From assembly GCF_013377495.2 (NCBI RefSeq), contig NC_066366.1, positions 9,769,501 to 9,833,500 of the forward strand: DNA of 64,000 bases, written 5' to 3'. A program made the position numbers and the translations under genes. The DNA is from Cygnus atratus (Eukaryota; Chordata; Aves; Anseriformes; Anatidae). Below are positions 1-13,844 of the stretch, piece by piece (the first letter of the stretch is position 1; the number at the start of each line of letters is the position of its first letter). Below the pieces are notes generated by a model. The model was given only the letters and a program-made list of their open reading frames with translations, had not been told where the DNA came from and ran no database searches.

Positions 1-2258
1 GATAACGACAATAAAAGTTTTCCTCTCATGGTATAATAGGTCCACGCTTTTATGGGCTGTTCTGGCTGAATTACTCATTCATCATCCACTAATTCTTCTT
101 CATTGTTTTGTTACTTGGTTTTCTGTGTGTTTATTTTCCTTCAGCTATTTCCAAGTTGAGTAGGCAATGCTTTGTTATATCATTTACAGTCGTGGATGTT
201 ATGGTAGTCCAATGCAAGCTCATTGCAAAACTCAAATCCCACGATTCCTTGAAATCCCAGCAGCCATCTGTACGTTCCCCATCTCATTGTGGAAGTCTCC
301 TTGGTAGGAAAAGGAAGAATAGCTAAATTTACAACTCCACCTTCTTGTTATGCGAACAAGACACATTGCAAAAACATTACCCTCTCTTATGGAAATTCGT
401 CAGATTTGGGGCGATTTTTCTGGACAGAACAGTCAATCATAATACAATTCTTATTCTCAGTGGCACACACATTGAGATACCATTGCACGCATCACTTTTA
501 GGTCAACTTTGAGATCAATATGGGTTTCCTAATTTTAAACAAAAAAATATTAAAAATAGATATTAAAAAAAAAATCATGACAACTCCCACATAAGCCATC
601 TATTCACCCTCATCTACTTCACGTGCTTAAGGCGCTTAATTATAGTGACCCAGTATTTATTTCTAAATATAAGATTTTAAACAGCTTATTTTCCTTCACT
701 ATTTTTCAGTCTTGTAGTTTTTCTGGCTTCTGCCTTAAAGAACCAGCAATACTACAAGGGTACTTGTAGTATTTTCATAGTGTTCAGAGTGTTTTCATAG
801 CTTTTCTTTAAGCAATAAGTTAGAAATTACTTTTTAAATGCCTATAATAAATACATTTATAACCTTATTTCCCTGAGTCCAAACTGCAGATAATCTCCAT
901 AAACACCTCAAGTATACTTTGAGTCACCAGATTACTAAATTAAATATTGATTTTTTTCTTAAATTCACAAATGGATTCCTTTTTTTATTATTATTATTAT
1001 TTTTTAATTAAGAACAAACCCATGTTCTTCTAACTTAAATGCACACGACTTATCACAGCTTTTTAATATCATTTTTTTCCTGGAGCTTGGCATTTGTCAG
1101 GATCCATGGTTATGTTCAAGGACAGATACTGTTTAAGAATTTTCAGTTTAAAATATCTGTAAAGAATGTCACCTGATACCATTCTAATTCTTTTTTTTTT
1201 CTCATTAGAAGTCCAGATTAGTTGATGAATTGTTTTATTATTTTTATTTGTTTTGATATTTCTGTTAAAGACCAGATCCTTAGTTGTTACAGAGCAGTTC
1301 AATATTACCTGGAGTGAAAAGAACTGTCAGTTTATACCAAGTCGAAAGCTCTAGCCCCTATGTTTTAATGTTACTTTTTAATGGAAAAAAAATCTAGCAT
1401 TTATATTATAATGAATGCAGCTTCTATACATAAAATGAGTATAATACCCACACTGACAAAATTTGGTTATTTTCAGGAAAGATTCAAAACAAGACTGCAC
1501 TATGTAAACGAAGCCACAAACTAGAACGGTTCTCCCCCTTTTTTTAAGTGGGACTCCTCTTCCTATCTTTACTACCAAGGTCAGATGCTTTACTGTTTAG
1601 AAAAATCTTTTGTGACATTTCTCTTTGTAGACAAAATCAGAATATTATAGGCTTATCACACAACCCAAAGTTTTCTGTTTTAAGCAAGAGAAACATGTCT
1701 GGCTCATTCATTTCCATATGTCACATAAAACCCTCTCCTACCGGGTAAATTAGGAGTTCCTAAAATTGCTGTATTATTGATGGCAGAATAATAATTTAGA
1801 ATCATTTACATAACTCATATAACATGGCTCCGTCTTATAAATTGTGTGTTGCTGAAATGCATAGCTCTGAAGCCACAGCCGGGAAGTCCGTCAGTTAAGA
1901 CCATGAATCTTGGCTCCCTTGACACCAAGGATGCTGTTACTTATCTCAAATTGCGTTTTAATTGGTAGGCAGTGTTCAAGTATGCATAACGCTTGAATTT
2001 CAGTACAGAAGTCATATTCATATATTTGGTCCCACTGGAAGATTCCATTAAGGGCTGTGTAATATGTCTATTCCTATTTTGAAACTCAAAATACTTTAAT
2101 AGGTGCTTGTGCTGCATTCTGGCACCTCTGCTGCTGAAAGATGTGTGATCCCCTCAAACCCTAGATATGCATTAGGTAAAATGGAGTTCTGGTAGTATTT
2201 AAGTAGCTATAAGCCCCTCCAAAACTAGGTTTCTACAGTACTAACTGTTAAACAGACC

Positions 2259-2275
2259 AAAAAAAAAAAAAAAAA
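2259..2275. repeat. A17 homopolymer with following CAAA/CAA-rich simple sequence
   Basis: An uninterrupted run of 17 A is followed to about 2,302 by degenerate AAAC/AAC units. It could be an old retroposon tail, but I see no recognisable body or flanking duplication upstream. Confidence 0.85.
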
Positions 2276-5200
2276 GCCAAACAAACAAACAACAACAAAC
2301 ACAACACTTTTACAAAGAATGTCACTGCTATGTTTCAATGAAGAAAAATGTTTTCTTTGTGTAGTGAATAGGAAAGCCTAGACCAACTTTTTTGGAGAGT
2401 AAGAGCAATTTGAACATAAACTTCCAAACAATGGTCCTTCATACTAATCTGTTATCTGAGTTAATTATGTGTTAACATGTCTATGATAACCAATAAAAAT
2501 CTATTCACTGCTTAACAAAAATCTCTGCACTAATAGATATTTTAGTATGATTGTTCTATGATTTTAATATGTGTATTATTTATAGATAGAATATATAGAT
2601 ATATGTTTCTGCCACACAGAAAACAGATATTAATTTCATTTCATTAGGATAAGCCATGATGAAGGAAATTGCATTCACAGGTCAATTGCTCCAAGAGGAA
2701 AATTAAGTAAACAAAACTGACCACAAAAATATCTTCCAAGTAGCAGAGATTTCTCTTCCTACAGACCAATTACTTTATTTCTTGTTTAGAGCGTTGTGTT
2801 GTTTTGCTAACAGCAACAAATTGCAAGAAACAAAATACCTTTAAGATCAAGAAGAGCTATCAGCCCCACTGATTTCATGACCTACAGAAGCTGTTTGTGA
2901 CCGCATAGCACACCCAGCAAGGATGAGAAAATTAAACATCCTGCATCAGCTGCTCTCATATCTATGGCACGCAAAGGAGTCATCCCTCTGCTATAACACA
3001 CATGTCCCTAGCAGAAGGACATCAATACCACTAGCAAAGAACATAGCTGGTAAGGCATGTTAGATAGATACTGCCATCCTGGTCAAGTAGTTGAGACAAG
3101 TAGATGACAGCAGGACCTGTGAGGAAAGGGTATAAACTCCCTGAATTAGGATATAGAGAGCTATCCATGGGGACTTCATTTCCGGGCCATACTAAAGAAG
3201 CCAAGGACTAGAAGCAATTGCCTTAGCCTGGAATGCATCACATGCCCTGTCTCCTGGGAGCCAGGGATCTCTTCTTTCTAGCATATCTTCTAAAAGACTC
3301 AGGCCTTACCAGTAAAATGGGAGTAAGAACACCTGACAGGCTGCACACACCAAAGCTAAATATTCTGCAAGAAGGTCTAGGCAAAGAGTGCCTCTCAGTC
3401 ATCTGCAGGGCTGCTCGTGCTCTGCGTCCCAGCAGACAGATTTGTGGCTTCCCACTGGAGACCCATGAAAAAAATAAAATCATTTCAATAGTTACTCGTG
3501 CCTTTCTAATTTGGTATGTGCTTCGGTTCTTCTCAAGGAGATCTGTAGTCTATAGAATATTTACTTGTCAATTTAAGGAAGGATTTATTGAAATAAATAT
3601 CAATTTCTTGAGTGTCAATACAGCTTGCCTACTTAACACAGCCAATACAGAACACTGGAACACGTTGACTTAATTTGCACTTCACAAAATACAAATATAT
3701 ATGATTATGTTTGATTGCATTATGTTGCTAATCAGCATATTCAAGATGGCTGCATGCATATTATAATAAACTCCAATTTATTATGTATGTGCATGAACTG
3801 TATTAAGTCAATACATTGCCTAATTGTGTAGGCAGAAACTAATCTTCCCTGATATTACACATGTTGCAACAGTTCTCCATGAAAGAAATAGCTTTTATTT
3901 CAAATCTTTCTGTAATATGATAGATTAACAAAGCACTACAATACCATGAAAGACATCAATGCATTGGGATTAATTTGCTAAACTAATATTTTCCTTTTAT
4001 TAGAACAACACTGTATTAACATTTAAATACCTTGTTTCATCTGAGTATCAGAACGCTGTTCTAGTTACTCATTTTTTCTGCATCTGTCATATCTGTACTC
4101 CTAGCAAATATCAATTCATTGTTAACAAAACCCCAACTACAGCAATTAGTGTTCTAAAGATAAGGATATTGGATTCCTTAGGAGAAGCTGAGGCATATTA
4201 TGTTAATTTGTTTGTCTGTCTCTACATAGGGACACTTGCCTTTAATTAAGTAGATAAAACAAGTTCTAATGAACTCTTCCTAAAATGCGTAGTTGTGATT
4301 TAGTTTTAATACGAGAAAAATTAATGCTCAGTATATCCTCAACAATGTTATTTAGTTCAGATGCTGCAGTAACTTTACCTTTCAAGTAACAATCTTTATG
4401 CAGTCTGCTTATTTACCCTGAAATGTTAGTTCATGAAAGGAATTTAATCCCTTTTCAGAAAGTGAATGTAAGCTCCATGTGTCAGCTAACTCTAAAGCCT
4501 GAGAGGATGGACATACATAAATTTTGCATCAGCTTTCGTAAGTAGGGGAAAAACAGACCATACTTTATGCAAGGAAAAGAAAGTATAGCGAGGGTACTAT
4601 CATTTCTGTCCGAAAAATAACTACTGTCAACTCTCAGCATGACTAGTCAGTTTGAGTGCAGCACTAAACAAATTCCAGTTCCAGAATGGTTTAATTAGTG
4701 CTAGTATTACAAGTCTGTGATTTGTGCTGTACAGTATGGACATGCCCTGTATTGCCAAACTAATACCAAAATGAAACAAACAAAAAAACCACGACCACCA
4801 CAAAGCCATGCCACAAAATGCTGAGAGACGGGAAAAATCTGATGAGAGCCATAAGAGGATATGATATCTGCAGATAAAATCTAAGGCATGGTATAGGGTG
4901 GGGTATGTTACTTGAAACAAAAAGATGCAACTTCTATTACTGCGATGTCATAGATACCAGACTTCTGACACCTGAGCACAGTTCTGGAGACCAAGGGAAG
5001 CTCTAGGCAGAGGGGGAACCGACCATCTGTAAAGCACAGCATTCCACCCACATGCAGAAATGCCAAGAAAAAGGTGTCTGGTAAGCATTAGAAGAACAGA
5101 AGTGTAGAAGCTCAAACGAAAAATCCCAGGAAGAAAGAGTAGCAATACACAACTTGATTTAGGTGACGGAGAGAGAGACAGTCTAGAGAAAAACACACGG

Positions 5201-7076
5201 TAATGACTCAAGTAAGTCTAATGATTCGAAGTACATGAACTTCAGTAAAAAGCCACCAGCCCTCTTACTGCCACATTTACCATTACATGGTCATTGAGGG
5301 CAGCAACCAACTTCATTCCAGGTGGATTCCAGCAGCACAGATAAGGTGCAACAGAGAAGAGGTAGTCATTAAATCCAGCAAAATAATTTGGAAGAGACAC
5401 TGTCAATGCAAAAATATTCTTAAAAATAAACAAAAAACCACAGGACATCAATGCTTGTTGTTTACTGTGACACATAAGAGTGCCATCAATTTTTATGCCA
5501 TTGGAAAGCACAACCTAGATACCAAGTGTCACACGCCAGCTTAGTTTCCATTTGACAGGAGTGAACACAGACCATTAGTTTTATGTAACGTTCTCACTGA
5601 CTTCAAAAGCAACTTTAAATCTACAGAGATCCACGTATATAGGCTAAGAAACCATTAAAATGCAGATATTCATTACTTCTAGACTCACCAGTGGGGAAAC
5701 CAGCAATGAGACTTTCATGCTGTTTATTGCATTAAAAATAGATAGGTAGGTTCATTAAATAAAACTCTTCTAATATTAAAGGAATCAGCACAAATCCAGA
5801 GCAAAAGTAACCAGAACACAGAATAAAAGAAACCACAGCCCGTTACCAGTTACTGCAGGCATTTTAGCAGATTTTAGTACCGGTTGGCAACATAACAGGC
5901 AAAGCACGTCACACAGAATCTATTGTAAAGGACAGCAGGGCAGGAAAAACAAAACAAAGAAAAAAAATCAACAGGAACCAACACAAACACATATTATTAT
6001 TTATTGACATGCTATCTTATTTTTGTATTTCAGAAGGGTCTGTCAGCCCTAGCCTGACTGTCTAAGGGACAGGCTGAAATTCAGGGCTCTGCCACGGTCC
6101 CTAGACAAACCTGCAAACAAAATAGTGTCACAGGAGGAGATGACTTCCTATCAAGATGGTGACATGGAAAAAGGCAATTTCCTTCAGAGGAACTGAGCAA
6201 AAATACAGCTTGTTTGTGCTCTAGCATCATGAGAGAAAGAAATTTCACCTCTGAGACAAACAAAGGTTTCTGTCTTTTGGCAGGTCTGATCACTTTGGAA
6301 GTGGAAGGCATATGAAAACCCAGCAATACCTCAGAGATGCCAGCTCTTTCCCACACCTCATAAATAACCTGGTATATTACTCAGTCTAGTAGTGGCTCAC
6401 CTTTTCAGGATGATTTTACTAGCAGGACAGCTGATTAAGCAGTTTGGCAAGGTGCTCTGAATCCCTCAGGGCTGCAACACGTCTTCTGCCTTGCTGAATT
6501 CAGTGCTCCTACATAGCTTGCCATAAAGCTTTCTATTTACATTTTTAAATGTGCAGACCAGCAGATATTGATCTTTTCTAACATTAGATACTGCAACAGA
6601 TCAGTAAAAGGCAGACCTGGCATATGGTTCATTCTCTTCCAATATGCCACAGGGGACTAATAGCAGCCACCTTATGGGACATTACGACCACATTCAATAA
6701 GGGCAAATTTTTGCCAAATTGGAAGTTACATATATATTTGTATTTCTTTATTACATTTGTCTTTATTCAACTTACTTTAATGTGGAAAAATAAAACAGAT
6801 ATAAGGACCTATAAATACAACTTGTCTGATGTATGAGTCAAAATACATCATCTCTAAATAAAGATCTAGAAATAAAGAAGCTAGTTGCTGTGGAATGTAT
6901 TGTTTTTCACTTTTCTCCAGAAAATTTGGATACAGCTTACAAAAAAAGACAGATATTAAAAATCTCATAAAAGAGTTCTAGTTCATGAGTAACCTCTGCC
7001 AGCTGGACTCAAATGAAAGCATTTTTACTGTATTCAAAATACAGGAAACTACAAACATTTTCTGAAGGAGAGGAAA

Positions 7077-7100
7077 GGGGAGGGGAGGGGAGGGGAGGGG
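7077..7100 (+). repeat. (GGGGA)n minisatellite, G-quadruplex motif
   Basis: Five GGGG runs are separated by single A bases. This satisfies the G-quadruplex rule (four or more G-runs with loops of 1 to 7) with the shortest possible loops. The surroundings are AT-rich, so it stands out from local composition. Confidence 0.9.
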
Positions 7101-8224
7101 AAACAGTAAACAACAGAACAAAATAGCTCTAACCAAAGGAGTATTTTTAGGTTTCAAAAGGTTAAATTTACTGCGTAAAAAGAATTTGGTTACATCTATT
7201 AAACAAACTATTCTTAGAACACCATAGCAGTAAGAAAACATCAAAGACCTTCAAATTTACTTAATTTAGGTGTTTGATGTTAACTAAAAATCAAAGTACA
7301 ATAGCCTAGGCAAGCAAGTACATAATTTTTATCTTAAACTTACACATTATAATGGTGTTCTCAAGCTCCCCAGGAGAAAATGGGACAGTCATCAAAACCT
7401 TTGAAGTTTATCTTCACACTCTTTCTGCATTTACAGAGAAGAAAAAAAAAAAAAAAAGACTAATTTATATTTTTGTTTGTTTGAATTCAGTAGGGCATTT
7501 GAGTCAGCAAGGATGACTTTTCTCTTTTTTTTTTTTTACCGTGTATATTTTATAAATAGATAACTTATACTGTATGGTACTGCAGTAACATGAGCCTATT
7601 TTTACAACAGCTCAATTCTTTTCTTTTAAATGAATTAACTAACTTTTGCTTTGAAAACTCAATTCAAGGTTTTAAGCACCTGTAAATAACTCAATCTGTC
7701 AGAAGAATTAAATGGAGTCTAGGGTGCACCTAGAAGATACACCTATTACTCCATTAGTCCAAAGAACTTCACCTTTAACAATTTCTCACATGGACTGTTA
7801 TTTAATAGAAGACACCTTGTAAACATGCTGTCCCATAACAGATTAACAAATGTCTGCCTTATTTGAAAGGGATCTGAGAATACATAGCTCTCTTCCCTGC
7901 TTTTACCAACTACAAGAAAAGCCAGGCACAAGGATAATACCTGGGTCCCCACACCTACATATGTTTGTGTGGTTAAAATTGAGAAAAGACTCCAGAAATA
8001 TATACTTTACCCACTACCATGTACAGCAGGCCATAAAATGTTTCTGTTCCAGGAATTCCCCTAAATACACATGGAAAACCTCCCCTGGACTTGTATTTCC
8101 ATGTTTGAAAAATGGTATAATTTTGAGAGCACTTCCATTAAGTGCTCTCCAGTGGAGTTTCATACTATCCTGCATTGACACCTGTAAATATTGATGCATT
8201 TTTAGTGTCACAGAAATGCACTGA

Positions 8225-8950
8225 TTAGCAAGGTAGCACAATTTGTTGATGATAAAAAGTTACTCTGAGTAGAAAGGATGAGAGCTGACTGCAAAGAAAT
8301 CTGGAAAGACTTTAGGACACTGAGCAGCTTTGTGTCAAAAGGCAAACTGAATTCAGTGTAGAATAATATATGGCACAGGTGGCAGAAAGCAATCCTACAT
8401 TCAGAAATAAAATAATGGGCTTTGAGTTGACCTTTACCAGGAAGGCGATCCCAGAATTATGACAGATAACTCCATCACAGAGAGCAACAGCATTCTAAAA
8501 GCACGTCAGGTCATAGGAATTACAAGTCAAGAAAAAGGGAACAAAACAGAGAACTTCGGACCAATGGCTAATGTGGTCTGACTCTCCCATCTCAAAAGTG
8601 ATCAAGGAGATCTTGAAAAGGTTCAGAGAAGATTGCAATGAACAATCATAGTTTAGGAACAACCTGTGTTCAAAGAACAGACATGGTTATGACTTCTCAG
8701 CCTGGAAAATAGGTGAGCGAGGGGAGAGAAATCTTTTTGTAGCCTTGTGTGTCATACAGAGGATAGCAGGAGATCACCTGTTGGTGATGGAGAGGGTATT
8801 GCCTAGTTTCCACCAGGTTGCAGGTTCAAAGTCAACAAAAGGAGATGGTTCTTTGATGGTTATGCACCTAATCTTTGACTCCCACCCATGGGGTGCTGTG
8901 AGTGACAGAAGCTCATCAGGATTCAAGGAAGGACTGGGTGAGTCTTTTTT
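8225..8950 (+). mobile_element. Ancient degraded CR1-type LINE fragment (ORF2 C-terminal part)
   Basis: This is a decayed piece of a non-LTR retrotransposon reverse-transcriptase gene, full of stops and indels. Landmarks occur in CR1 order. A catalytic-box relative translating as F-V-D-D lies at 8,242-8,253 (F-A-D-D in the younger copy at 47,712-47,723). A V-Q-R-R-like site starts at 8,621, and a phrase like F-S-L-E-K lies at 8,694-8,708. The spacing (379 then 73 nt) is close to that of the younger copy (about 435 then 77 nt). From memory it resembles the old CR1 lineages shared with turtles and crocodilians more than the young avian ones. Both ends are approximate. It lies opposite in strand to the other CR1 copies here. 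Confidence 0.7.
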
Positions 8951-11900
8951 GTCACCCTGACAATTCCTCTGATCGGAAAATCCATTCAAAATCCATCTCA
9001 TCCCTCTTCTGGCTCAGGAAGTCTCAGAGCCAGAAATTGCTGCACGGTGTTTGAAAGAAGTATAACTACCCGATTTTTCTGTCCTTCCCTGACTAGCCAC
9101 TTTTGCCCCCCATCAGAGGCAGAGTCCTGATTTAGAGAGTCTAGTCCTGCATGGCCTGTATGCACTGTAAAAACAACTTAGGCCTGGCAAGTGTCACAGA
9201 CATTACAAGGCAAGGAGCAGAAACATGCCTGGGAGAGGGAAAAAAAACAGGCTTTATCTTTTTTTCAGCGTGCTTTTAGAAAAGCTCAAACTAGAACACG
9301 CAACCACACTTCAGATGTTTCAGTTGGGAGACTACTAGCCTTAAAATACCTTTGTTCCTATTGGAGCTAAACATCACACGGGATGATTCAGAGCACCTAA
9401 ATAGCACGCACAGCCTCCAGGTTTTTCCAGGTTATCTCCTTACTCAGGCAAAAGCAGGCACTAGACTGAATTTCCACCGTTCATTTGCGCAGCTCACAAA
9501 GCATCATCCTCACACGGTGAAGCCACACTTCGAAACACTCAGGTGTTCTCGTGGCCCTAGGGGTCTCCCACAGACATTGGGCTTCAGCTACGTCATGCTT
9601 TTGTTGCACTCTGGTTTACAAAGCTCTCAGGAACATCAAGCAGAATTGTTTCGCATGTGTGAGAGGCACTGTCAGTATATTTAGAAGGGCGTTGTCAGAT
9701 GAGATTAAAAAAAAGCTTTAACCCTATATCTTAGACCAGTTTATACTATAAGCAGGTGTAGCTGTTATGCACATGCTTGAGCTGCAAATGCCACCCACAA
9801 GCTAGGTATAATTCCAAACATATTTTTACAAGAAATATTTCACCTGTTACTTCTATTCTTACTCTTCTTAACCACTCTTTCAAAGCAGGTAACAATGAGG
9901 TGTACTGAACAGTCTGTAAGAGGCAGAGGAGATCAGCTGCTATATTTCTGCAATTCCTGTGGCATTTGAGAAGCTTTAGGAAATTTTATTACAAATTAGA
10001 TACATAAGGATAGCTTCACTCATTACTGAAATGTCCAGGAATAAGCATTTCTACTGGGCCAAAGGGCAAAAGCCTTTTAGCAATGCACAGCACAACAGTT
10101 TAGGAGAAGAAATGAAGAATATCTTTTCTAACAGAAGCTAGTGAGGAATTTTTAAGTAGGCAGAATGTAATTATCTCATTGAAATTAAGCCACGACATTG
10201 CAGCTTTCACCTCTACTCTTGAACGAAGTGCCATGGGATCTGTTTAATGACTACAAGTGGTCAGGACCTTAGTTTTATATCTCATTCAGAGGTATGGTGG
10301 GAAGGGATGTCAGCTCAGCATTTAAAAATCCCATTTGTTTTACATGCAGCTTGGGAATATTTTTAAGCTTTCACTTTTTATTGATTCATTCTTAGTAGTC
10401 AGAGAGAAAGAGTTTCCATAAAAATGACTGCAGGTACAAAATAGGTAACTGATCTTTCTGCAGCATAACAATAACACTGACAAGAAGAATGCAAAGATTC
10501 TGTAGTATTTGTGTGCTAATACTACATTAAAAATAAAGAATAAAAAAAAATGGGAAATTTTGAGGAATATTCAATCAAAATATTACGCGATGTATGTCTA
10601 TATTTTAATGTAAATATATCGAAGCTATAAATGGAAAGGATTTTCACTGTGGTCATTCAGCCACAGTAATGAGTTAAAAATAAAAGTTTTTAACTTAGCA
10701 ACTCATATGCCAGACATGGGGCACATTTATACATATTTTACTACAAAGAAAACACATACCGAGTCTCTCATCTTTTGTTCTTTATCACAGAGTAAGCTTC
10801 ACAGTGATCCTACCAGTTAGTGCCTTTGACTTCACATTTTAACTATACTCTGTTTGAAATCATCTCAACTTACTGTACTGTAACAGGTGTACTGTGCTGT
10901 GCCTCTTCTCTGAGGAGACAAATTCATCCTTGCAGGAAACCTTAAATATAGAGAAGTTGCTCAAATTCTCCCTTGCCCATTTCCTATGCTCCACAAGTAC
11001 TCCAGTAGATAGATAGCATAGATTGGCAATGATCTGGGCTCCAGGTGGATTCTTCACTGCACGGATACAGTCAATGATATCTAATAGTAAATTTAAATTA
11101 AATCAGTTCTATGAAGACACATGTACCAGCACTACAATACAGAGTCCCAGAGGAATCAATTCACTGACATGGGGAAGTAAGGCCTGAAAACTTTACATGA
11201 CCGGGTAAAAACTGTACCAAGTGTATTTCATACAAGTATACACAGGCAGACTCAGATGACAAGGAATTCTATACTTTTTTCCCTTCTCCCTTTCACTCAA
11301 TATCTAAGCCTCTTATGGAAGCTAAAGCAGATGAGAATGTCTACATATGCAAAGGATAAAGCCAGTTGGGTCTGCTGAAACTGAAAGGAACTGACCTGGG
11401 AAGGGTTTAATCAGGAAAGACAATATATTGAACACCTTCTCTGTTCAGGCCCAGCACTCATCAAGGAACACAGTAGTGGATAAAAGCAATTTTGTCACAG
11501 GTTCAGAAGGAACTAACGCGATCCCTATACTAACTAGTCCAACGAAGGCAGCCCTGATCTCGGTATGGTTATCACCAGCTCAAAGACATCCTCAGGCACT
11601 GTGCAGATCACCCCTATGCCTGCATGCTGCACCTTCCCATGCACAACTTGTTCCTCGAGCAAATCACAGGTTCTGATTCCAAAGGGTAAGCAAAACCAGC
11701 TTTGTCCTCACTGACTAGATGGGAACCTGCCAGCATGTGGTGCTCAGCCAACGCTGTCCCCCCGTCTACACACAGCCCCGACGCACAGCCAGAACCCACT
11801 CGTAACCCAGCAGCTGCTGGCTGCTTGTGACACACAGGGATAATCTTCAGAGAAATGACTTGGCTGACATACTTTTCAATTAACCTTTATCTTTAAAAGC

Positions 11901-12930
11901 ATGTTATGTTATATAATACAATTTGCGATGAGTCTGAACTGAATTTTAATTTATTTGTATTCTTTACATGCATCAGGGGTTCTTGAAAGTATTGAAAACT
12001 TGAAAAAAGTTTGAAATGAGTAGTTAATTTCTGAGTAGAAATTATACCCAAAACTAACAACTACGAAGGTGACACTTTTACACCTCCTGTACAATGAGAA
12101 CTAAAGTGTTAAAGCACAGCTCTAGAAAAATCCATATATCCAACAATAGCACTTAGCAAGTTTAGCAGGCATCCTCAGAACTTCATTCTGCTGAGCCCTT
12201 CAAAAAAAAAAATTGTCCATGTCTGACATGCACATACACAATATGCACCCACAAATCAGGGCCTAACAGGCAAGGTAATAATTTTGTCTGCCCTGTTTCA
12301 AGCATCCTGTAACAATCCATAAGAAAGGATGTTCCTGTTTGCAGCATCTAAGATCAGTTGTTAAAAAGCAGACCAAAGCTGTTTCTCACCTCCATCAGTT
12401 TGAGGTAATTTTGTACAGTAAGGTGGTTAGTTAAGATATGAATTTGGATTTCTTCCTGGTTTTCAAAATATGAACAGCCTAAAAACGATCACAGCAGCCT
12501 TCTAGACTTTTGCTGAAGAGACAAGATCAGAAAGTGAAACACAGCAATGGTCTCCATTAATCTTCCACATTACTCCATGCTTTATCTTTTGATTCTGCTT
12601 CACTAATCCTGCTGTTCCCAGAGGTGATGACTCAGCCAAGGTTGCTTTCTTTTTAAAAAACTGTTCCCTCTCTGACTGAACAAGCATCAAACTCTTATTC
12701 CAATCTTTATACACTGTGAACAGGAAATTTCATCCCATTCTCAGCAGAAATAGCTACATGGACATCATAAGTACACTTACATCAGCACTGCAGCTTGAAT
12801 CAGAAGAGCGTATGGAAACAGGTCTCTCAGTTTTACCCTCTACTTTTGCTGTGGTTTTCTCCACAGATCCATCTCAGAGCATGCAGTTTTGATCTCTTTT
12901 GGATGAAACTCAACTGGCAACTGCACTCCA
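8951..12930. other. Gene-free stretch
   Basis: No coding or RNA feature is recognised. Open frames of up to 110 codons (9,352-9,684, +) show no family resemblance. A slightly more GC-rich patch lies around 11,560-11,830 without other marks. Confidence 0.55.
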
Positions 12931-12935
12931 GCATG
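12931..12935. repeat. Target-site duplication, left copy (GCATG)
   Basis: GCATG directly precedes the TGT start of the candidate LTR and is repeated directly after its ACA end at 13,845-13,849. A 5-bp duplication fits ERVL-type or other retroviral integration. Confidence 0.5.
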
Positions 12936-13175
12936 TGTCAGCACACCCTAGCGCCCCATGGACATCCCTTAACAGGACTAGAACGAGGCAAAATGAAAAC
13001 CTTTGGCAGTGCAGGGGAGAGGCCCTCAGCTCCAGCTGTTTTGCTTCAGACCAGCTCCCTTTGGTCCTGACTACTTGCTGGTATATGCACAGATGTCATG
13101 ACTCTCTGTGACGGCGTGCTCTCCTGCCACCACCACTTCTTACCATCAGTCTGGCCATTCCCTTGCTCAGACGCT

Positions 13176-13245
13176 GGCCTTGCTCATGCAGATAGCAACC
13201 AGTGTCCTGGCTACACCCGAGGCCTTGCTCATGCAGATAGCAACC
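13176..13245. repeat. Direct repeat, 25-bp perfect copies, period 45
   Basis: Two identical 25-bp copies (13,176-13,200 and 13,221-13,245) are separated by 20 bp of different sequence. They lie in the upstream (U3-like) part of the candidate LTR, where repeated enhancer-like units are common in retroviral LTRs. Confidence 0.9.
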
Positions 13246-13658
13246 GCAGTGTGAGTTCTCCTCACGAGAGGTTCCTTACCACAACAGATCCCTGGTAGAC
13301 GATTAATAGCTTACTAACCTTCCTAAACGCTGCTAAGACTGTAACGTAGACTGATTGTGCACATATAATCATCAAACTTTTAGCCATAAGCCATTGACCA
13401 AGTCTGGGACTAGGAGTGGATTCAGCCGCACCTAGGTTCCTCCCCTCTTTGGCTCAAGGGGTTTAGAAATCAAGGGGGTGCACTCTGAACCTCGTGACTC
13501 AAAACGAGGGTCGTCCTGACACATCTGACTTACCCTGTCCTCTGTGCAGTAAATAATCAAGCATACCTTGCCATCTCAAATCTTATTTATGATTAAGTTT
13601 GGTTAGTTCACTACATGATATCAATAAATATCATGCAGCTTCTCTCTTATGAGCAAAG

Positions 13659-13666
13659 TATATAAA
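13659..13666 (+). promoter_or_regulatory. TATA box of the candidate LTR
   Basis: TATATAAA is placed about 185 bp before the inferred LTR end and 140 bp before the poly(A)-like AACAAA, the usual order in an LTR. Its meaning depends on the LTR call. Confidence 0.4.
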
Positions 13667-13844
13667 CTTCATCCATGACACTCTAACCTAAAGGGAGCGC
13701 AGGAGATGTCTGTGACTCTCCTTGTCCTTGTTCCTGTATGCATCCCTGCCCTGTGGGATCATGCTTTTACTGTAGCTTAATGCTCCATATGGTAGCTGAA
13801 CAAACATTTCTATTCTGACTAACCAAGTACCCAGCCCTTGCACA

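Larger units (their letters stand above)
1..8224. other. Gene-free AT-rich stretch
   Basis: No exon, RNA gene or transposon protein is recognisable on either strand. The longest open frame is 146 codons (3,233-3,673, +) and resembles no family I know. The stretch holds A-runs at 2,259-2,275 and 7,442-7,457, short A/C-rich simple sequence after the first run, and a G-quadruplex motif at 7,077-7,100. It could be intergenic or intronic. Confidence 0.6.
12936..13844 (+). mobile_element. Candidate solo LTR, about 909 bp, endogenous-retrovirus type
   Basis: I infer an LTR from its architecture, since I did not recognise the family. It begins TGT and ends ACA, and it is flanked by matching 5-bp GCATG copies. 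A TATA box (TATATAAA, 13,659-13,666) is followed 140 nt later by AACAAA (13,799-13,804), one base from the AATAAA poly(A) signal, and the element ends 40 nt after that. It is more GC- and CpG-rich than its surroundings. No primer binding site or coding sequence is attached, so it would be a solo LTR left by recombination. I weighed several end points before this pair, so the 5-bp match is suggestive rather than proof. Confidence 0.5.

Noticed and set aside
3233..3673. 146-codon open frame (+)
   Set aside because: No motif recognised and AT-rich composition like the surroundings; likely chance.
13340..13610. Shorter LTR boundaries (TGTA...TACA) inside the candidate LTR
   Set aside because: No matching flanking duplication; the wider 12,936-13,844 interval has matching flanks and better TATA and poly(A) placement.
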